Below are positions 34,321 through 44,785 of a stretch of 64,000 nucleotides of DNA, piece by piece (within the stretch, counting starts at the first letter, position 1; each line of letters starts with the position of its first letter). Under the pieces are notes generated by a model. That model had not been told where the DNA came from. It was given only the letters and a program-made list of their open reading frames with translations, and ran no database searches. Both the position numbers and the translations under genes were made by a program. Source of the DNA: Streptococcus pneumoniae (GTDB lineage Bacteria > Bacillota > Bacilli > Lactobacillales > Streptococcaceae). The DNA lies in the NCBI RefSeq assembly GCF_001096185.1, contig NZ_CRPU01000009.1, forward strand, positions 1 through 64,000, given 5' to 3'.

Positions 34321-34431
34321 GCTAAAAAATTCAGTTGAGGTGTTTATTTATATAGTTTGGAGTTTATTTGTATTGTTGTTCGTGCTTTTTTGATAAAATA
34401 GTTATAGAAATTGGGAAAGTGGAAGAAAAAA

Positions 34432-34620
34432 ATGAAGAAGGTTTTAAGATATTTTTTAGTATTTGTTTTTCTATTTTTAATGAATATTTTCATCTTTAAG
34501 ATACTAGCAACTCTGGGATTTCAGCTGACAATGAGTGAAAAGAGTTATATTGTACCACCGTTGTTTTCGATTATAGTTTTATATATGATTGACAAAAGAA
34601 TTAGGAAGAAAAAGAAATAA
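34432..34620 (+). CDS. Small membrane protein, possible immunity protein
   Basis: A 62-residue protein with two membrane segments (YFLVFVFLFLMNIFIFKIL and YIVPPLFSIIVLYMI) and a very basic tail (DKRIRKKKK). The start was set at ATG 34432 behind GGAAG; a TTG at 34411 would add a basic extension. It is flanked by twin terminators, so it is a separate transcription unit just before the comAB promoter. Immunity is suggested only by location. Confidence 0.6.
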   Translation: MKKVLRYFLVFVFLFLMNIFIFKILATLGFQLTMSEKSYIVPPLFSIIVLYMIDKRIRKKKK

Positions 34621-34631
34621 ATATATATTTT

Positions 34632-34661
34632 GGGTAGGACGTTTGTTCTGCCTATTTTTTT
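34632..34661 (+). terminator. Second copy of the TAGGAC terminator
   Basis: GGTAGGACGTTTGTTCTGCC stem and T run, nearly identical to 34290-34320. Confidence 0.8.
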
Positions 34662-34673
34662 ATCCCAAAAGTG

Positions 34674-34703
34674 CATTTGGGAGGTAGATAGGCGCATTTG
34701 GGA
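34674..34703 (+). promoter_or_regulatory. ComE binding site of comAB
   Basis: Two GCATTTGGG half-sites 21 bp apart (34674 and 34695), as in pneumococcal comAB. A TAAGAT -10 element lies at 34735-34740. Early-competence activation by phosphorylated ComE is expected. Confidence 0.85.
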
Positions 34704-34759
34704 AGGAAGTCCAGTTTTTGTTTGGGAATTGGGGTAAGATAGTTGTTATCAGATGAGTT

Positions 34760-34911
34760 TATACTCTTCGAAAATCAAATTCAAACCACGTCAACGTCGC
34801 CTTGCCGTATATATGTGACTGACTTCGTCAGTCCTATCTACAACCTCAAAACAGTGTTTTGAGCAACCTGCGGCTAGTTTCCTAGTTTGCTCTTTGATTT
34901 TCATTGAGTAT
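34760..34911 (+). repeat. BOX element in the comAB leader
   Basis: A complete BOX of about 152 bp. boxA begins ATACTCTTCGAAAATC and includes CGTCGCCTTGCCGTA. A boxB-like middle (GACTTCGTCAGTC) follows. boxC ends CTCTTTGATTTTCATTGAGTAT. It lies between the ComE promoter and comA. In pneumococcus a BOX in this position has been reported to tune comAB expression. The gap 34621-34929 holds this element, the ComE site and the second TAGGAC terminator. Confidence 0.92.
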
Positions 34912-34929
34912 TAGGAAAAGGAGATGGAT

Positions 34930-37083
34930 ATGAAATTTGGGAAACGTCACTATCGTCCGCAGGTGGATCAGATGGACTGCGGTGTAGCTTCATTAGCCAT
35001 GGTTTTTGGCTACTATGGTAGTTATTATTCTTTGGCTCACTTGCGAGAATTGGCTAAGACGACCATGGATGGGACGACGGCTTTGGGCTTGGTCAAGGTG
35101 GCAGAGGAGATTGGCTTTGAGACGCGAGCAATTAAGGCGGATATGACGCTCTTTGACTTGCCAGATTTGACTTTTCCTTTTGTTGCCCATGTGCTTAAGG
35201 AAGGAAAATTGCTCCACTACTATGTGGTGACTGGGCAGGATAAGGATAGCATTCATATTGCCGATCCAGATCCTGGGGTAAAATTGACCAAACTGCCACG
35301 TGAGCGTTTTGCGGAAGAATGGACAGGAGTGACTCTTTTTATGGCACCTAGTCCAGACTACAAGCCTCATAAGGATCAAAAGAATGGTCTGCTCTCTTTT
35401 ATCCCTATATTAGTGAAGCAGCGTGGCTTGATTGCCAATATCGTTTTGGCAACACTCTTGGTAACCTTGATTAACATTGTGGGTTCTTATTATTTGCAGT
35501 CTATCATTGATACCTATGTGCCAGATCAGATGCGTTCGACGCTTGGGATTATTTCTATTGGGCTGGTTATCGTCTATATTCTCCAGCAGATCTTGTCTTA
35601 TGCTCAGGAGTATCTCTTACTTGTTTTGGGGCAACGCTTGTCGATTGATGTGATTTTGTCCTATATCAAGCATGTTTTTCACTTGCCTATGTCCTTTTTT
35701 GCGACACGTCGGACAGGGGAAATCGTGTCTCGTTTCACGGATGCTAACAGTATTATCGATGCGCTGGCTTCGACCATTCTTTCGATTTTCCTAGATGTGT
35801 CAACGGTTGTCATTATTTCCCTTGTTTTATTTTCACAAAATACCAATCTCTTTTTCATGACCTTATTGGCACTTCCTATCTATACAGTGATTATCTTTGC
35901 TTTTATGAAGCCGTTTGAAAAGATGAATCGGGATACCATGGAAGCCAATGCGGTTCTGTCTTCCTCTATCATCGAGGATATCAACGGTATTGAGACTATC
36001 AAGTCCTTGACCAGTGAGAGTCAGCGCTACCAAAAAATTGACAAGGAATTTGTGGATTATCTGAAAAAATCCTTTACCTATAGTCGAGCAGAGAGTCAGC
36101 AAAAGGCTCTGAAAAAAGTTGCCCATCTCTTGCTCAATGTCGGTATTCTATGGATGGGGGCTGTTCTGGTCATGGATGGCAAGATGAGTTTGGGGCAGTT
36201 GATTACCTATAATACCTTACTGGTTTACTTTACCAATCCTCTGGAAAATATCATCAATCTGCAAACTAAACTTCAGACAGCGCAGGTTGCCAATAACCGT
36301 CTGAATGAGGTTTATCTGGTAGCTTCTGAGTTTGAGGAGAAGAAAACGGTCGAGGATTTGAGCTTGATGAAGGGAGATATGGACTTCAAGCAGGTTTACT
36401 ATAAGTATGGCTATGGTCGAGATGTCTTGTCGGATATCAATTTGACTATTCCCCAAGGTTCTAAGGTGGCTTTTGTGGGGATTTCAGGGTCAGGTAAGAC
36501 GACCTTGGCCAAGATGATGGTTAATTTTTACGACCCTAGTCAGGGAGAGATTAGTCTGGGTGGTGTCAATCTCAATCAGATTGATAAAAAGGCTCTGCGC
36601 CAGTACATCAACTACCTGCCTCAACAGCCCTATGTCTTTAACGGAACGATTTTGGAGAATCTTCTTTTGGGAGCCAAGGAGGGGACGACTCAGGAGGATA
36701 TTTTACGGGCGGTCGAATTGGCAGAGATTCGGGAGGATATCGAACGCATGCCATTGAATTATCAGACAGAATTGACTTCGGATGGAGCGGGGATCTCAGG
36801 TGGTCAACGTCAGAGAATCGCTCTAGCGCGTGCTCTCTTGACAGATGCGCCGGTTTTGATTTTGGATGAGGCGACCAGCAGTTTGGATATTTTGACAGAG
36901 AAGCGGATTGTAGATAATCTTATGGCTTTAGACAAGACCTTGATTTTCATCGCCCACCGCTTGACCATTGCAGAGCGGACAGAGAAGGTTGTTGTCTTGG
37001 ATCAGGGCAAGATTGTCGAAGAAGGAAAGCATGCTGATTTGCTTGCACAGGGTGGCTTTTACGCCCATTTGGTGAATAGCTAG
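34930..37083 (+). CDS. comA: Competence peptide/bacteriocin ABC exporter with peptidase ComA
   Basis: A 717-residue exporter that cleaves double-glycine leaders and exports CSP, and in pneumococcus also Blp-type peptides. The C39 peptidase domain (1 to about 140) has the catalytic Cys in QMDCGVASLAM and the His in HYYVVTGQD. Six membrane helices span about 165-440. The ATPase has Walker A GISGSGKTT, signature ISGGQRQR and Walker B VLILDEA. The start was set at ATG 34930 (MKFGKRHYRPQ), the family length; ATG 34924 is in frame. Adjacent double-glycine peptides are plausible clients. Confidence 0.96.
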   Translation: MKFGKRHYRPQVDQMDCGVASLAMVFGYYGSYYSLAHLRELAKTTMDGTTALGLVKVAEEIGFETRAIKADMTLFDLPDLTFPFVAHVLKEGKLLHYYVVTGQDKDSIHIADPDPGVKLTKLPRERFAEEWTGVTLFMAPSPDYKPHKDQKNGLLSFIPILVKQRGLIANIVLATLLVTLINIVGSYYLQSIIDTYVPDQMRSTLGIISIGLVIVYILQQILSYAQEYLLLVLGQRLSIDVILSYIKHVFHLPMSFFATRRTGEIVSRFTDANSIIDALASTILSIFLDVSTVVIISLVLFSQNTNLFFMTLLALPIYTVIIFAFMKPFEKMNRDTMEANAVLSSSIIEDINGIETIKSLTSESQRYQKIDKEFVDYLKKSFTYSRAESQQKALKKVAHLLLNVGILWMGAVLVMDGKMSLGQLITYNTLLVYFTNPLENIINLQTKLQTAQVANNRLNEVYLVASEFEEKKTVEDLSLMKGDMDFKQVYYKYGYGRDVLSDINLTIPQGSKVAFVGISGSGKTTLAKMMVNFYDPSQGEISLGGVNLNQIDKKALRQYINYLPQQPYVFNGTILENLLLGAKEGTTQEDILRAVELAEIREDIERMPLNYQTELTSDGAGISGGQRQRIALARALLTDAPVLILDEATSSLDILTEKRIVDNLMALDKTLIFIAHRLTIAERTEKVVVLDQGKIVEEGKHADLLAQGGFYAHLVNS

Positions 37084-37095
37084 AAAGAGGAGAGG

Positions 37096-38445
37096 ATGAA
37101 ACCAGAATTTTTAGAAAGTGCGGAGTTTTATAACCGTCGTTACCATAATTTTTCCAGTCGGGTGATTGTCCCCATGTCCCTTCTGCTCGTGTTTTTGCTT
37201 GGATTTGCAACATTGGCAGAGAAGGAGCTGAGTTTGTCTACTAGAGCGACTGTCGAGCCTAGTCGTATTCTTGCAAATATCCAATCAACTAGCAACAATC
37301 GTATTCTTGTCAATCATTTGGAAGAAAATAAGCTGGTTAAAAAGGGAGAACTGTTGGTTCAATACCAAGAAGGGGCAGAGGGTGTCCAAGCGGAGTCCTA
37401 TGCCAGTCAGTTGGACATGCTTAAGGATCAAAAAAAGCAATTGGAGTATTTGCAGAAGAGCTTGCAAGAAGGGGAGAACCACTTTCCAGAGGAGGATAAG
37501 TTTGGCTACCAAGCCACCTTTCGCGACTACCTCAGTCAAGCGGGTAGTCTTAGGGCTAGTACATCGCAACAAAATGAGACCATTGCGTCCCAGAATGCAG
37601 CAGCTAGCCAAACCCAAGCCGAAATCGGCAACCTCATCAGCCAAACAGAGACTAAAATTCGCGATTACCAGACAGCTAAGTCAGCTATTGAAACAGGTGC
37701 TTCCTTGGCCAGTCAGAATCTAGCTTACTCTCTCTACCAGTCCTATAAGTCTCAGGGCGAGGAAAATCAGCAAGCTAAGGCTCAGGCAGTGGCGCAGGTT
37801 GAAGCGCAGCTTTCTCAGTTAGAATCCAGTCTTGCTACTTATCGTGTCCAGTATGCAGGTTCAGGTACCCAGCAAGCCTATGCGTCAGGTTTAAGCAGCC
37901 AATTGGAATCACTCAAATCCCAACACTTGGCTAAGATTGGTCAGGAATTGACCCTTCTAGACCAGAAAATCTTGGAGGTGGAGTCAGGTAAGAAAGTACA
38001 GGGAAATCTTTTAGACAAGGGGAAGATTATGGCCAGTGAGGATGGGGTACTTCATCTCAATCCTGAGACCAGTGATTCTACCATGGTAGCAGAAGGTGCC
38101 TTACTAGCCCAACTCTATCCGTCCTTGGAAAAAGAAGGGAAAGCCAAACTTACAGCTTATCTAAGTTCAAAGGATGTAGCAAGGATCAAGGTCGGTGATT
38201 CTGTTCGCTATACGACGACTCATGATGCCAAGAATCAAATTTTCTTGGATTCTACGATTACAAGTATTGATGCTACAGCTACTAAGACTGAGAAAGGGAA
38301 TTTCTTTAAAATTGAGGCGGAGATTAATCTAACTTCGGAGCAGGCTGAAAAACTTCGGTACGGGGTGGAAGGTCGTCTGCAGATGATTACGGGCAAGAAA
38401 AGTTACCTACGTTATTATTTGGATCAATTTTTGAACAAAGAGTAA
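37096..38445 (+). CDS. comB: Competence factor transport accessory protein ComB
   Basis: A 449-residue HlyD-like partner of ComA. A short cytoplasmic N-terminus and one membrane helix ([19 protein letters not shown], residues 22-40) are followed by a beta-barrel/lipoyl-like segment. A long coiled coil rich in Gln/Ala/Ser (about 90-300) and a C-terminal beta domain complete it. It starts 12 bases after comA behind GAGGAGAGG, in the same operon. A terminator follows. Confidence 0.95.
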   Translation: MKPEFLESAEFYNRRYHNFSSRVIVPMSLLLVFLLGFATLAEKELSLSTRATVEPSRILANIQSTSNNRILVNHLEENKLVKKGELLVQYQEGAEGVQAESYASQLDMLKDQKKQLEYLQKSLQEGENHFPEEDKFGYQATFRDYLSQAGSLRASTSQQNETIASQNAAASQTQAEIGNLISQTETKIRDYQTAKSAIETGASLASQNLAYSLYQSYKSQGEENQQAKAQAVAQVEAQLSQLESSLATYRVQYAGSGTQQAYASGLSSQLESLKSQHLAKIGQELTLLDQKILEVESGKKVQGNLLDKGKIMASEDGVLHLNPETSDSTMVAEGALLAQLYPSLEKEGKAKLTAYLSSKDVARIKVGDSVRYTTTHDAKNQIFLDSTITSIDATATKTEKGNFFKIEAEINLTSEQAEKLRYGVEGRLQMITGKKSYLRYYLDQFLNKE

Positions 38446-38476
38446 TGTTCGTGTTTTTAGAGTTAAATGATTTTTA

Positions 38477-38509
38477 AACCGTGAGAAAGCTTCTTCTTGC
38501 GGTTTTTTC
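38477..38509 (+). terminator. Terminator of comAB
   Basis: AAACCGTGAGAAAGC...TTCTTGCGGTTTTTT hairpin. Confidence 0.82.
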
Positions 38510-38614
38510 TTTACGATTCTTGAGGTTACTATGTTATTTATTCGGCTGAATTCTTGTAATTTTAGGTTTTTTATGGTAGAATGTGCTCAAGTAATACGAA
38601 AGGCGAACTTTAAA

Positions 38615-39322
38615 ATGTCAAAACAATTGATCTATTCGGGAAAAGCTAAAGATATCTATACAACTGAGGATGAAAATCTTATTATTTCAACTTACAAGGA
38701 CCAGGCGACTGCTTTCAATGGTGTCAAGAAAGAGCAGATTGCGGGCAAGGGAGTGTTGAATAATCGGATTTCATCTTTTATTTTTGAGAAATTAAATGCG
38801 GCTGGTGTGGCGACTCACTTTGTGGAGAAACTTTCAGATACGGAACAACTCAATAAAAAGGTTAAGATTATTCCTTTGGAAGTCGTGCTCCGCAACTATA
38901 CAGCTGGTTCCTTTTCAAAACGTTTTGGTGTGGATGAGGGAATCGCCTTGGAGACTCCGATTGTTGAATTTTACTATAAAAATGATGATTTGGATGATCC
39001 ATTTATCAATGATGAGCATGTGAAATTCCTACAGATTGCGGATGACCAGCAAATTGCCTACTTGAAGGAAGAAACTCGTCGTATCAATGAACTGTTGAAG
39101 GTCTGGTTTGCTGAGATTGGGCTTAAGTTGATTGACTTTAAGCTGGAGTTTGGTTTTGACAAGGATGGCAAGATTATCTTAGCAGATGAATTTTCACCAG
39201 ATAACTGCCGTTTGTGGGATGCGGATGGTAACCACATGGATAAGGATGTTTTCCGTAGAGGACTGGGAGAACTAACCGACGTTTATGAGATTGTTTGGGA
39301 AAAGTTGCAAGAACTAAAATAA
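38615..39322 (+). CDS. purC: SAICAR synthetase
   Basis: Joins aspartate to CAIR with ATP (step eight of IMP synthesis). The 235-residue protein has YSGKAKDIY, the TAFNG motif, [11 protein letters not shown] and [13 protein letters not shown]. The start is ATG 38615 (MSKQLIYSG); the open frame extends upstream without conservation. It is first in the pur cluster, with a TAGAAT -10 near 38577. Shortly after the stop an imperfect repeat of the gene's last codons occurs (TTGCAAGAGCTGAAATAA, about 39346-39363). Confidence 0.94.
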   Translation: MSKQLIYSGKAKDIYTTEDENLIISTYKDQATAFNGVKKEQIAGKGVLNNRISSFIFEKLNAAGVATHFVEKLSDTEQLNKKVKIIPLEVVLRNYTAGSFSKRFGVDEGIALETPIVEFYYKNDDLDDPFINDEHVKFLQIADDQQIAYLKEETRRINELLKVWFAEIGLKLIDFKLEFGFDKDGKIILADEFSPDNCRLWDADGNHMDKDVFRRGLGELTDVYEIVWEKLQELK

Positions 39323-39378
39323 CAACCTAGAGGTCGTTTGGAAACATTGCAAGAGCTGAAATAAAGGAATAAGAATTG

Positions 39379-42300
39379 ATGGATAAACGTATTTTTGTTG
39401 AAAAAAAGGCTGATTTTCAGGTCAAGTCAGAGAGTTTGGTGAGAGAACTCCAGCATAACTTGGGACTTTCAAGCTTGAAAAGTATTCGTATTGTGCAAGT
39501 TTATGATGTATTTGACTTGGCAGAGGGCTTGTTTGCGCCTGCAGAGAAACACATCTTCTCTGAGCAGGTGACAGACCATGTCTTGGATGAAGCTGCTGTG
39601 CAGGCGGATCTTGCTAACTATGCTTTTTTTGCCATTGAAAGCCTGCCAGGTCAATTTGACCAGCGTGCAGCATCTTCACAGGAAGCCTTGCTCTTGCTAG
39701 GTAGCTCGAGTGATGTAACGGTCAATACCGCTCAACTTTACTTAGTCAATAAAGACATTAATGCGACTGAGTTAGAGGCGGTCAAGAACTACTTGCTCAA
39801 TCCAGTTGATTCTCGTTTCAAGGACATCACGACAGGGATTGCCAAGCAGGAATTTTCAGAGTCAGACAAGACTATTCCTAAATTGACTTTCTTTGAAAGC
39901 TATACAGCAGAAGACTTTGCCCGCTACAAGGCCGAGCAGGGCATGGCAATGGAAGTGGATGATTTGCTCTTTATCCAAGACTATTTCAAATCAATCGGGC
40001 GCGTGCCAACTGAGACTGAACTCAAGGTTTTGGACACTTACTGGTCTGACCACTGCCGTCACACGACTTTTGAGACAGAGTTGAAGCAGATTGATTTCTC
40101 AGCTTCTAAATTCCAAAAACAATTACAGGCAACCTATGACAAGTATATTGCCATGCGTGATGAGTTGGGGCGTTCTGAAAAACCGCAAACCTTGATGGAT
40201 ATGGCCACTATTTTCGGTCGTTATGAGCGTGCTAATGGACGTTTGGACGACATGGAAGTGTCAGACGAAATCAATGCTTGCTCAGTCGAAATTGAAGTGG
40301 ATGTTGATGGTGTGAAAGAGCCATGGCTCCTAATGTTCAAGAACGAAACCCACAACCATCCAACTGAGATTGAGCCATTTGGTGGGGCTGCTACCTGTAT
40401 CGGTGGTGCCATTCGTGACCCATTGTCAGGTCGTTCCTACGTTTATCAAGCCATGCGTATTTCAGGTGCGGGTGATATTACAGCACCGATTTCGGAAACT
40501 CGTGCTGGTAAGCTGCCACAACAAGTCATTTCTAAAACAGCGGCCCATGGCTATTCTTCATATGGTAACCAGATTGGGCTTGCGACGACCTACGTTCGTG
40601 AGTATTTTCACCCAGGTTTCGTTGCTAAGCGTATGGAGCTAGGTGCTGTTGTCGGTGCTGCTCCCAAGGGCAATGTTGTCCGTGAAAAACCGGAAGCGGG
40701 TGATGTCATTATCCTCCTTGGAGGTAAGACTGGACGTGATGGTGTCGGTGGTGCGACAGGTTCTTCTAAGGTTCAAACAGTTGAGTCTGTGGAAACTGCT
40801 GGAGCTGAAGTTCAAAAAGGGAATGCCATCGAAGAACGTAAGATTCAACGTCTCTTCCGTAATGGCGAGGTGACACGTCTGATCAAAAAATCAAATGATT
40901 TTGGCGCTGGTGGTGTCTGTGTGGCTATCGGTGAATTAGCAGACGGTCTTGAAATCGACCTCAACAAGGTTCCTCTTAAATACCAGGGATTGAATGGTAC
41001 AGAAATTGCCATCTCTGAATCTCAAGAACGGATGGCAGTCGTGATTCGTCCTGAGGATGTAGATGCCTTCGTTGCGGAATGTAACAAAGAGAATATTGAT
41101 GCTGTTGTGGTTGCGACAGTGACGGAAAAACCAAATCTGGTTATGCACTGGAATGGTGAAACCATCGTCGACTTGGAGCGTCGCTTCCTTGATACCAATG
41201 GTGTGCGCGTGGTCGTTGATGCTAAGGTTGTGGATAAGGATGTCAAACTCCCAGAAGAGCGTCAAACATCTGCTGAAACACTGGAAGCAGATACTCTTGA
41301 GGTTTTATCTGATTTGAACCATGCTAGTCAAAAAGGCTTACAAACCATCTTTGACTGTTCGGTAGGTCGTTCAACAATCAATCACCCACTTGGTGGTCGT
41401 TACCAACTCACACCAACTGAGGCATCTGTTCAGAAATTGCCAGTTCAACACGGTGTGACTCATACTGCCTCAGTCATGGCTCAAGGATTTAACCCTTATC
41501 TGGCAGAATGGTCTCCATACCACGGCGCTGCTTATGCGGTTATCGAAGCAACTGCTCGTTTAGTTGCTGTGGGTGCCAACTGGTCTAAGGCTCGCTTCTC
41601 TTATCAAGAGTATTTCGAGCGTATGGACAAACAAGCAGAGCGTTTTGGTCAGCCAGTAGCAGCTCTTCTAGGCTCTATCGAGGCACAAATTCAGCTTGGC
41701 TTGCCATCTATCGGTGGGAAGGACTCCATGTCTGGTACCTTTGAAGAATTGACAGTACCGCCAACCTTGGTCGCTTTTGGGGTGACAACGGCAGATAGCC
41801 GTAAAGTGCTCTCTCCAGAATTTAAAACTGCTGGGGAAAATATCTACTACATTCCAGGCCAAGCACTCTCAGCAGAGATTGATTTTGCCTTGATTAAGAA
41901 AAACTTTGCTCAGTTTGAAGACATCCAAGCTGGTCACAAAGTGACATCTGCATCAGCGGTCAAATATGGTGGTGTGCTTGAAAGTTTGTCTCTTGCTACC
42001 TTTGGAAATCATATCGGTGCAGAGGTGATCTTGCCTGAACTTGAAACAGCTTTGACAGCTCAATTAGGCGGCTTTGTCTTCACATCTCCTGAAGAAGTCG
42101 CTGGAGTAGAGAAGATTGGACAAACGAAAGCAGACTTTACACTGACTGTCAACGGTGTGAAGCTAGATGGACACAAGCTTGACAGTGCCTTCCAAGGCAA
42201 ATTGGAAGAAGTTTACCCAACAGAATTTACTCAAGCCAAAGAACTAGAAGAAATTCCAGCTGTCGCTACTAACACAGTCATCCAAGCTAAAGAAAAGGTT

Positions 42301-43104
42301 GAAAAACCTGTGATTTACATCCCAGTCTTTCCAGGAACCAACTCAGAATATGACTCAGCTAAGGCCTTTGAAAAAGAAGGTGCAGAGGTCAACTTGGTGC
42401 CATTTGTGACCTTGAATGAAGAAGCCATTGTCAAGTCGGTTGAAACCATGGTTGACAACATCGGCAAGGCTAACATCCTCTTCTTTGCAGGTGGTTTCTC
42501 AGCTGCGGACGAGCCAGATGGTTCAGCTAAGTTTATCGTCAACATCCTGCTCAATGAAAAAGTGCGTGCAGCTATTGATAGCTTTATTGCCCGTGGTGGC
42601 TTGATTATCGGTATCTGTAATGGATTCCAGGCCTTGGTAAAATCAGGTCTTCTTCCATACGGAAACTTTGAAGATGCAAGCAGTACGAGCCCAACCCTCT
42701 TCTACAATGATGCCAACCAACACGTGGCCAAGATGGTGGAAACCCGTATTGCCAATACCAACTCACCATGGTTAGCTGGTGTGCAAGTAGGCGATATCCA
42801 CGCTATTCCTGTTTCGCACGGTGAAGGGAAGTTTGTCGTGACGGCTGAGGAATTTGCGGAGCTCCGTGACAATGGACAAATTTTCAGCCAATATGTTGAC
42901 TTTGATGGAAAACCAAGTATGGATTCTAAGTACAATCCAAATGGTTCTGTCCATGCCATCGAAGGAATTACCAGCAAGAACGGCCAAATCATTGGGAAGA
43001 TGGGACACTCAGAACGTTATGAAGACGGTCTTTTCCAAAATATCCCAGGAAATAAAGACCAGCACCTGTTCGCGTCGGCGGTTAAATATTTTACTGGAAA
43101 ATAA
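39379..43104 (+). CDS. purL: FGAM synthase, fused large form
   Basis: A 1241-residue enzyme converting FGAR and glutamine to FGAM. It is the long single-chain type, fusing the synthase and the glutaminase, rather than the separate PurL/PurQ/PurS of Bacillus. Synthase motifs include SDHCRHTTFETEL, KNETHNHPTEIEPFGGAATC and GGKTGRDGVGGATGSS. The C-terminal class I glutaminase (from about residue 970) has the nucleophile in GICNGFQALVKSGLLP and the His in VSHGEGKF. The start is ATG 39379; TTG 39376 adjoins. Confidence 0.96.
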   Translation: MDKRIFVEKKADFQVKSESLVRELQHNLGLSSLKSIRIVQVYDVFDLAEGLFAPAEKHIFSEQVTDHVLDEAAVQADLANYAFFAIESLPGQFDQRAASSQEALLLLGSSSDVTVNTAQLYLVNKDINATELEAVKNYLLNPVDSRFKDITTGIAKQEFSESDKTIPKLTFFESYTAEDFARYKAEQGMAMEVDDLLFIQDYFKSIGRVPTETELKVLDTYWSDHCRHTTFETELKQIDFSASKFQKQLQATYDKYIAMRDELGRSEKPQTLMDMATIFGRYERANGRLDDMEVSDEINACSVEIEVDVDGVKEPWLLMFKNETHNHPTEIEPFGGAATCIGGAIRDPLSGRSYVYQAMRISGAGDITAPISETRAGKLPQQVISKTAAHGYSSYGNQIGLATTYVREYFHPGFVAKRMELGAVVGAAPKGNVVREKPEAGDVIILLGGKTGRDGVGGATGSSKVQTVESVETAGAEVQKGNAIEERKIQRLFRNGEVTRLIKKSNDFGAGGVCVAIGELADGLEIDLNKVPLKYQGLNGTEIAISESQERMAVVIRPEDVDAFVAECNKENIDAVVVATVTEKPNLVMHWNGETIVDLERRFLDTNGVRVVVDAKVVDKDVKLPEERQTSAETLEADTLEVLSDLNHASQKGLQTIFDCSVGRSTINHPLGGRYQLTPTEASVQKLPVQHGVTHTASVMAQGFNPYLAEWSPYHGAAYAVIEATARLVAVGANWSKARFSYQEYFERMDKQAERFGQPVAALLGSIEAQIQLGLPSIGGKDSMSGTFEELTVPPTLVAFGVTTADSRKVLSPEFKTAGENIYYIPGQALSAEIDFALIKKNFAQFEDIQAGHKVTSASAVKYGGVLESLSLATFGNHIGAEVILPELETALTAQLGGFVFTSPEEVAGVEKIGQTKADFTLTVNGVKLDGHKLDSAFQGKLEEVYPTEFTQAKELEEIPAVATNTVIQAKEKVEKPVIYIPVFPGTNSEYDSAKAFEKEGAEVNLVPFVTLNEEAIVKSVETMVDNIGKANILFFAGGFSAADEPDGSAKFIVNILLNEKVRAAIDSFIARGGLIIGICNGFQALVKSGLLPYGNFEDASSTSPTLFYNDANQHVAKMVETRIANTNSPWLAGVQVGDIHAIPVSHGEGKFVVTAEEFAELRDNGQIFSQYVDFDGKPSMDSKYNPNGSVHAIEGITSKNGQIIGKMGHSERYEDGLFQNIPGNKDQHLFASAVKYFTGK

Positions 43105-43197
43105 GACTTACAGATTTTCTAATAGATAGTATAAGTAATGTAAAAGTCATGTAGATTTATCTCTTGGTGCTACACAAATAAAAATTAGGTATAAAAA

Positions 43198-44640
43198 ATG
43201 ACATACGAAGTAAAATCTCTTAATGAAGAATGTGGTGTTTTCGGTATCTGGGGACATCCAGATGCTGCTAAATTGACCTATTTTGGTCTCCACAGTCTTC
43301 AGCACCGTGGTCAGGAGGGGGCAGGAATCCTCTCCAATGATCAGGGACAATTGAAGCGCCATCGTGACATGGGGCTTTTGTCAGAAGTGTTCAGAAATCC
43401 AGCTAATTTGGATAAATTGACAGGAACTAGTGCGATTGGTCACGTGCGTTATGCGACTGCTGGCGAAGCTTCTGTAGATAATATCCAGCCTTTCCTCTTC
43501 CGTTTTCACGATATGCAGTTTGGTTTGGCTCATAATGGGAACCTGACCAATGCAACCTCTCTTAAGAAAGAGTTAGAAGAAAGAGGAGCCATTTTTAGTG
43601 CGACTTCTGATTCAGAAATCTTGGCTCACCTCATTCGTCGCAGTCACAATCCGAACTTGATGGGAAAAATCAAGGAAGCGCTCAGCCTTGTCAAAGGTGG
43701 TTTTGCCTATATCTTGCTGTTTGAAGATAAGTTGATTGCGGCTCTTGACCCCAATGGTTTCCGTCCGCTTTCTATCGGGAAAATGGCTAACGGAGCTGTC
43801 GTAGTGTCATCTGAAACCTGTGCTTTTGAGGTCATTGGTGCAGAGTGGATTCGTGATTTGAAGCCAGGTGAGATTGTGATCATTGATGACGAGGGCATTC
43901 AGTATGACAGTTATACAGATGATACCCAGCTGGCAATCTGTTCTATGGAGTATATCTATTTTGCTCGCCCTGATTCTAACATTCATGGTGTCAATGTCCA
44001 TACGGCTCGTAAACGTATGGGTGCCCAATTGGCGCGAGAATTCAAGCATGAGGCGGATATAGTGGTAGGTGTGCCCAATTCTTCCCTCAGCGCGGCTATG
44101 GGATTTGCGGAAGAATCAGGTTTACCAAACGAAATGGGCCTCATCAAGAACCAATACACCCAACGTACCTTTATCCAACCGACTCAAGAATTGCGGGAGC
44201 AAGGGGTGCGGATGAAACTGTCTGCAGTTTCTGGTGTTGTCAAAGGCAAGCGTGTGGTTATGATTGATGACTCTATTGTACGTGGAACAACCTCTCGTCG
44301 TATCGTTCAGCTCTTGAAAGAAGCGGGTGCAACTGAGGTTCACGTTGCTATTGGCAGTCCAGCGCTAGCTTATCCATGCTTCTATGGAATTGATATTCAG
44401 ACCCGTCAGGAGCTGATTGCAGCTAATCATACGGTCGAAGAAACTCGCCAAATCATTGGTGCGGACAGTCTGACTTATCTTTCTGTTGAGGGGTTGATTG
44501 ATTCGATTGGGATTGAAACAGATGCGCCAAATGGTGGTCTATGTGTCGCTTACTTTGATGGTGACTACCCAACTCCTCTCTACGACTACGAAGAAGACTA
44601 TCGTCGAAGTTTGGAAGAAAAGACCAGTTTTTACAAATAG
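43198..44640 (+). CDS. purF: Amidophosphoribosyltransferase
   Basis: The first committed step of purine synthesis: PRPP plus glutamine to phosphoribosylamine. The 480-residue precursor has an 11-residue propeptide, so Cys12 (EECGVFGIWG) becomes the N-terminal nucleophile. The PRPP loop is RVVMIDDSIVRGTTS-like (about residue 355). Glutaminase-side motifs SLQHRGQEGAG and AHNGNLTN are present. Probably co-transcribed with purL 93 bases upstream. In Bacillus relatives nucleotides inhibit it. Confidence 0.95.
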   Translation: MTYEVKSLNEECGVFGIWGHPDAAKLTYFGLHSLQHRGQEGAGILSNDQGQLKRHRDMGLLSEVFRNPANLDKLTGTSAIGHVRYATAGEASVDNIQPFLFRFHDMQFGLAHNGNLTNATSLKKELEERGAIFSATSDSEILAHLIRRSHNPNLMGKIKEALSLVKGGFAYILLFEDKLIAALDPNGFRPLSIGKMANGAVVVSSETCAFEVIGAEWIRDLKPGEIVIIDDEGIQYDSYTDDTQLAICSMEYIYFARPDSNIHGVNVHTARKRMGAQLAREFKHEADIVVGVPNSSLSAAMGFAEESGLPNEMGLIKNQYTQRTFIQPTQELREQGVRMKLSAVSGVVKGKRVVMIDDSIVRGTTSRRIVQLLKEAGATEVHVAIGSPALAYPCFYGIDIQTRQELIAANHTVEETRQIIGADSLTYLSVEGLIDSIGIETDAPNGGLCVAYFDGDYPTPLYDYEEDYRRSLEEKTSFYK

Positions 44641-44676
44641 ACAATAGATCCTCCATTAAAGAAAAGGAATATAAAA

Positions 44677-44718
44677 ATGACAAAAAATGCTTATGCCCCA
44701 CGTCTCACTACTGACTAA
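44677..44718 (+). pseudogene. Ghost of a second purM start
   Basis: Behind AAAGGAATATAAAA an ATG opens MTKNAYAPRLTTD and stops after 13 codons. This resembles the first codons of purM ([10 protein letters not shown]) and its ribosome site at 44942-44960. It looks like the old purM 5' end, separated from the gene by sequence containing a BOX. The gap 44641-44959 otherwise holds only that BOX. Confidence 0.6.
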
Positions 44719-44785
44719 AAGCTAAAGCATTTGTCAGTAGACGCTTTCTCCTATGGGACAAAGCTAGAACCCTGACTAGTATTTT

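Noticed and set aside
38530-38560. Minus-strand cin box (GCCGAATA) near purC
   Set aside because: No minus-strand gene follows, and the first two bases differ from consensus.
38530-38614. PurBox upstream of purC
   Set aside because: ATTCGGCTGAAT only loosely resembles the PurR consensus in reverse. Too weak to annotate without a matrix scan.
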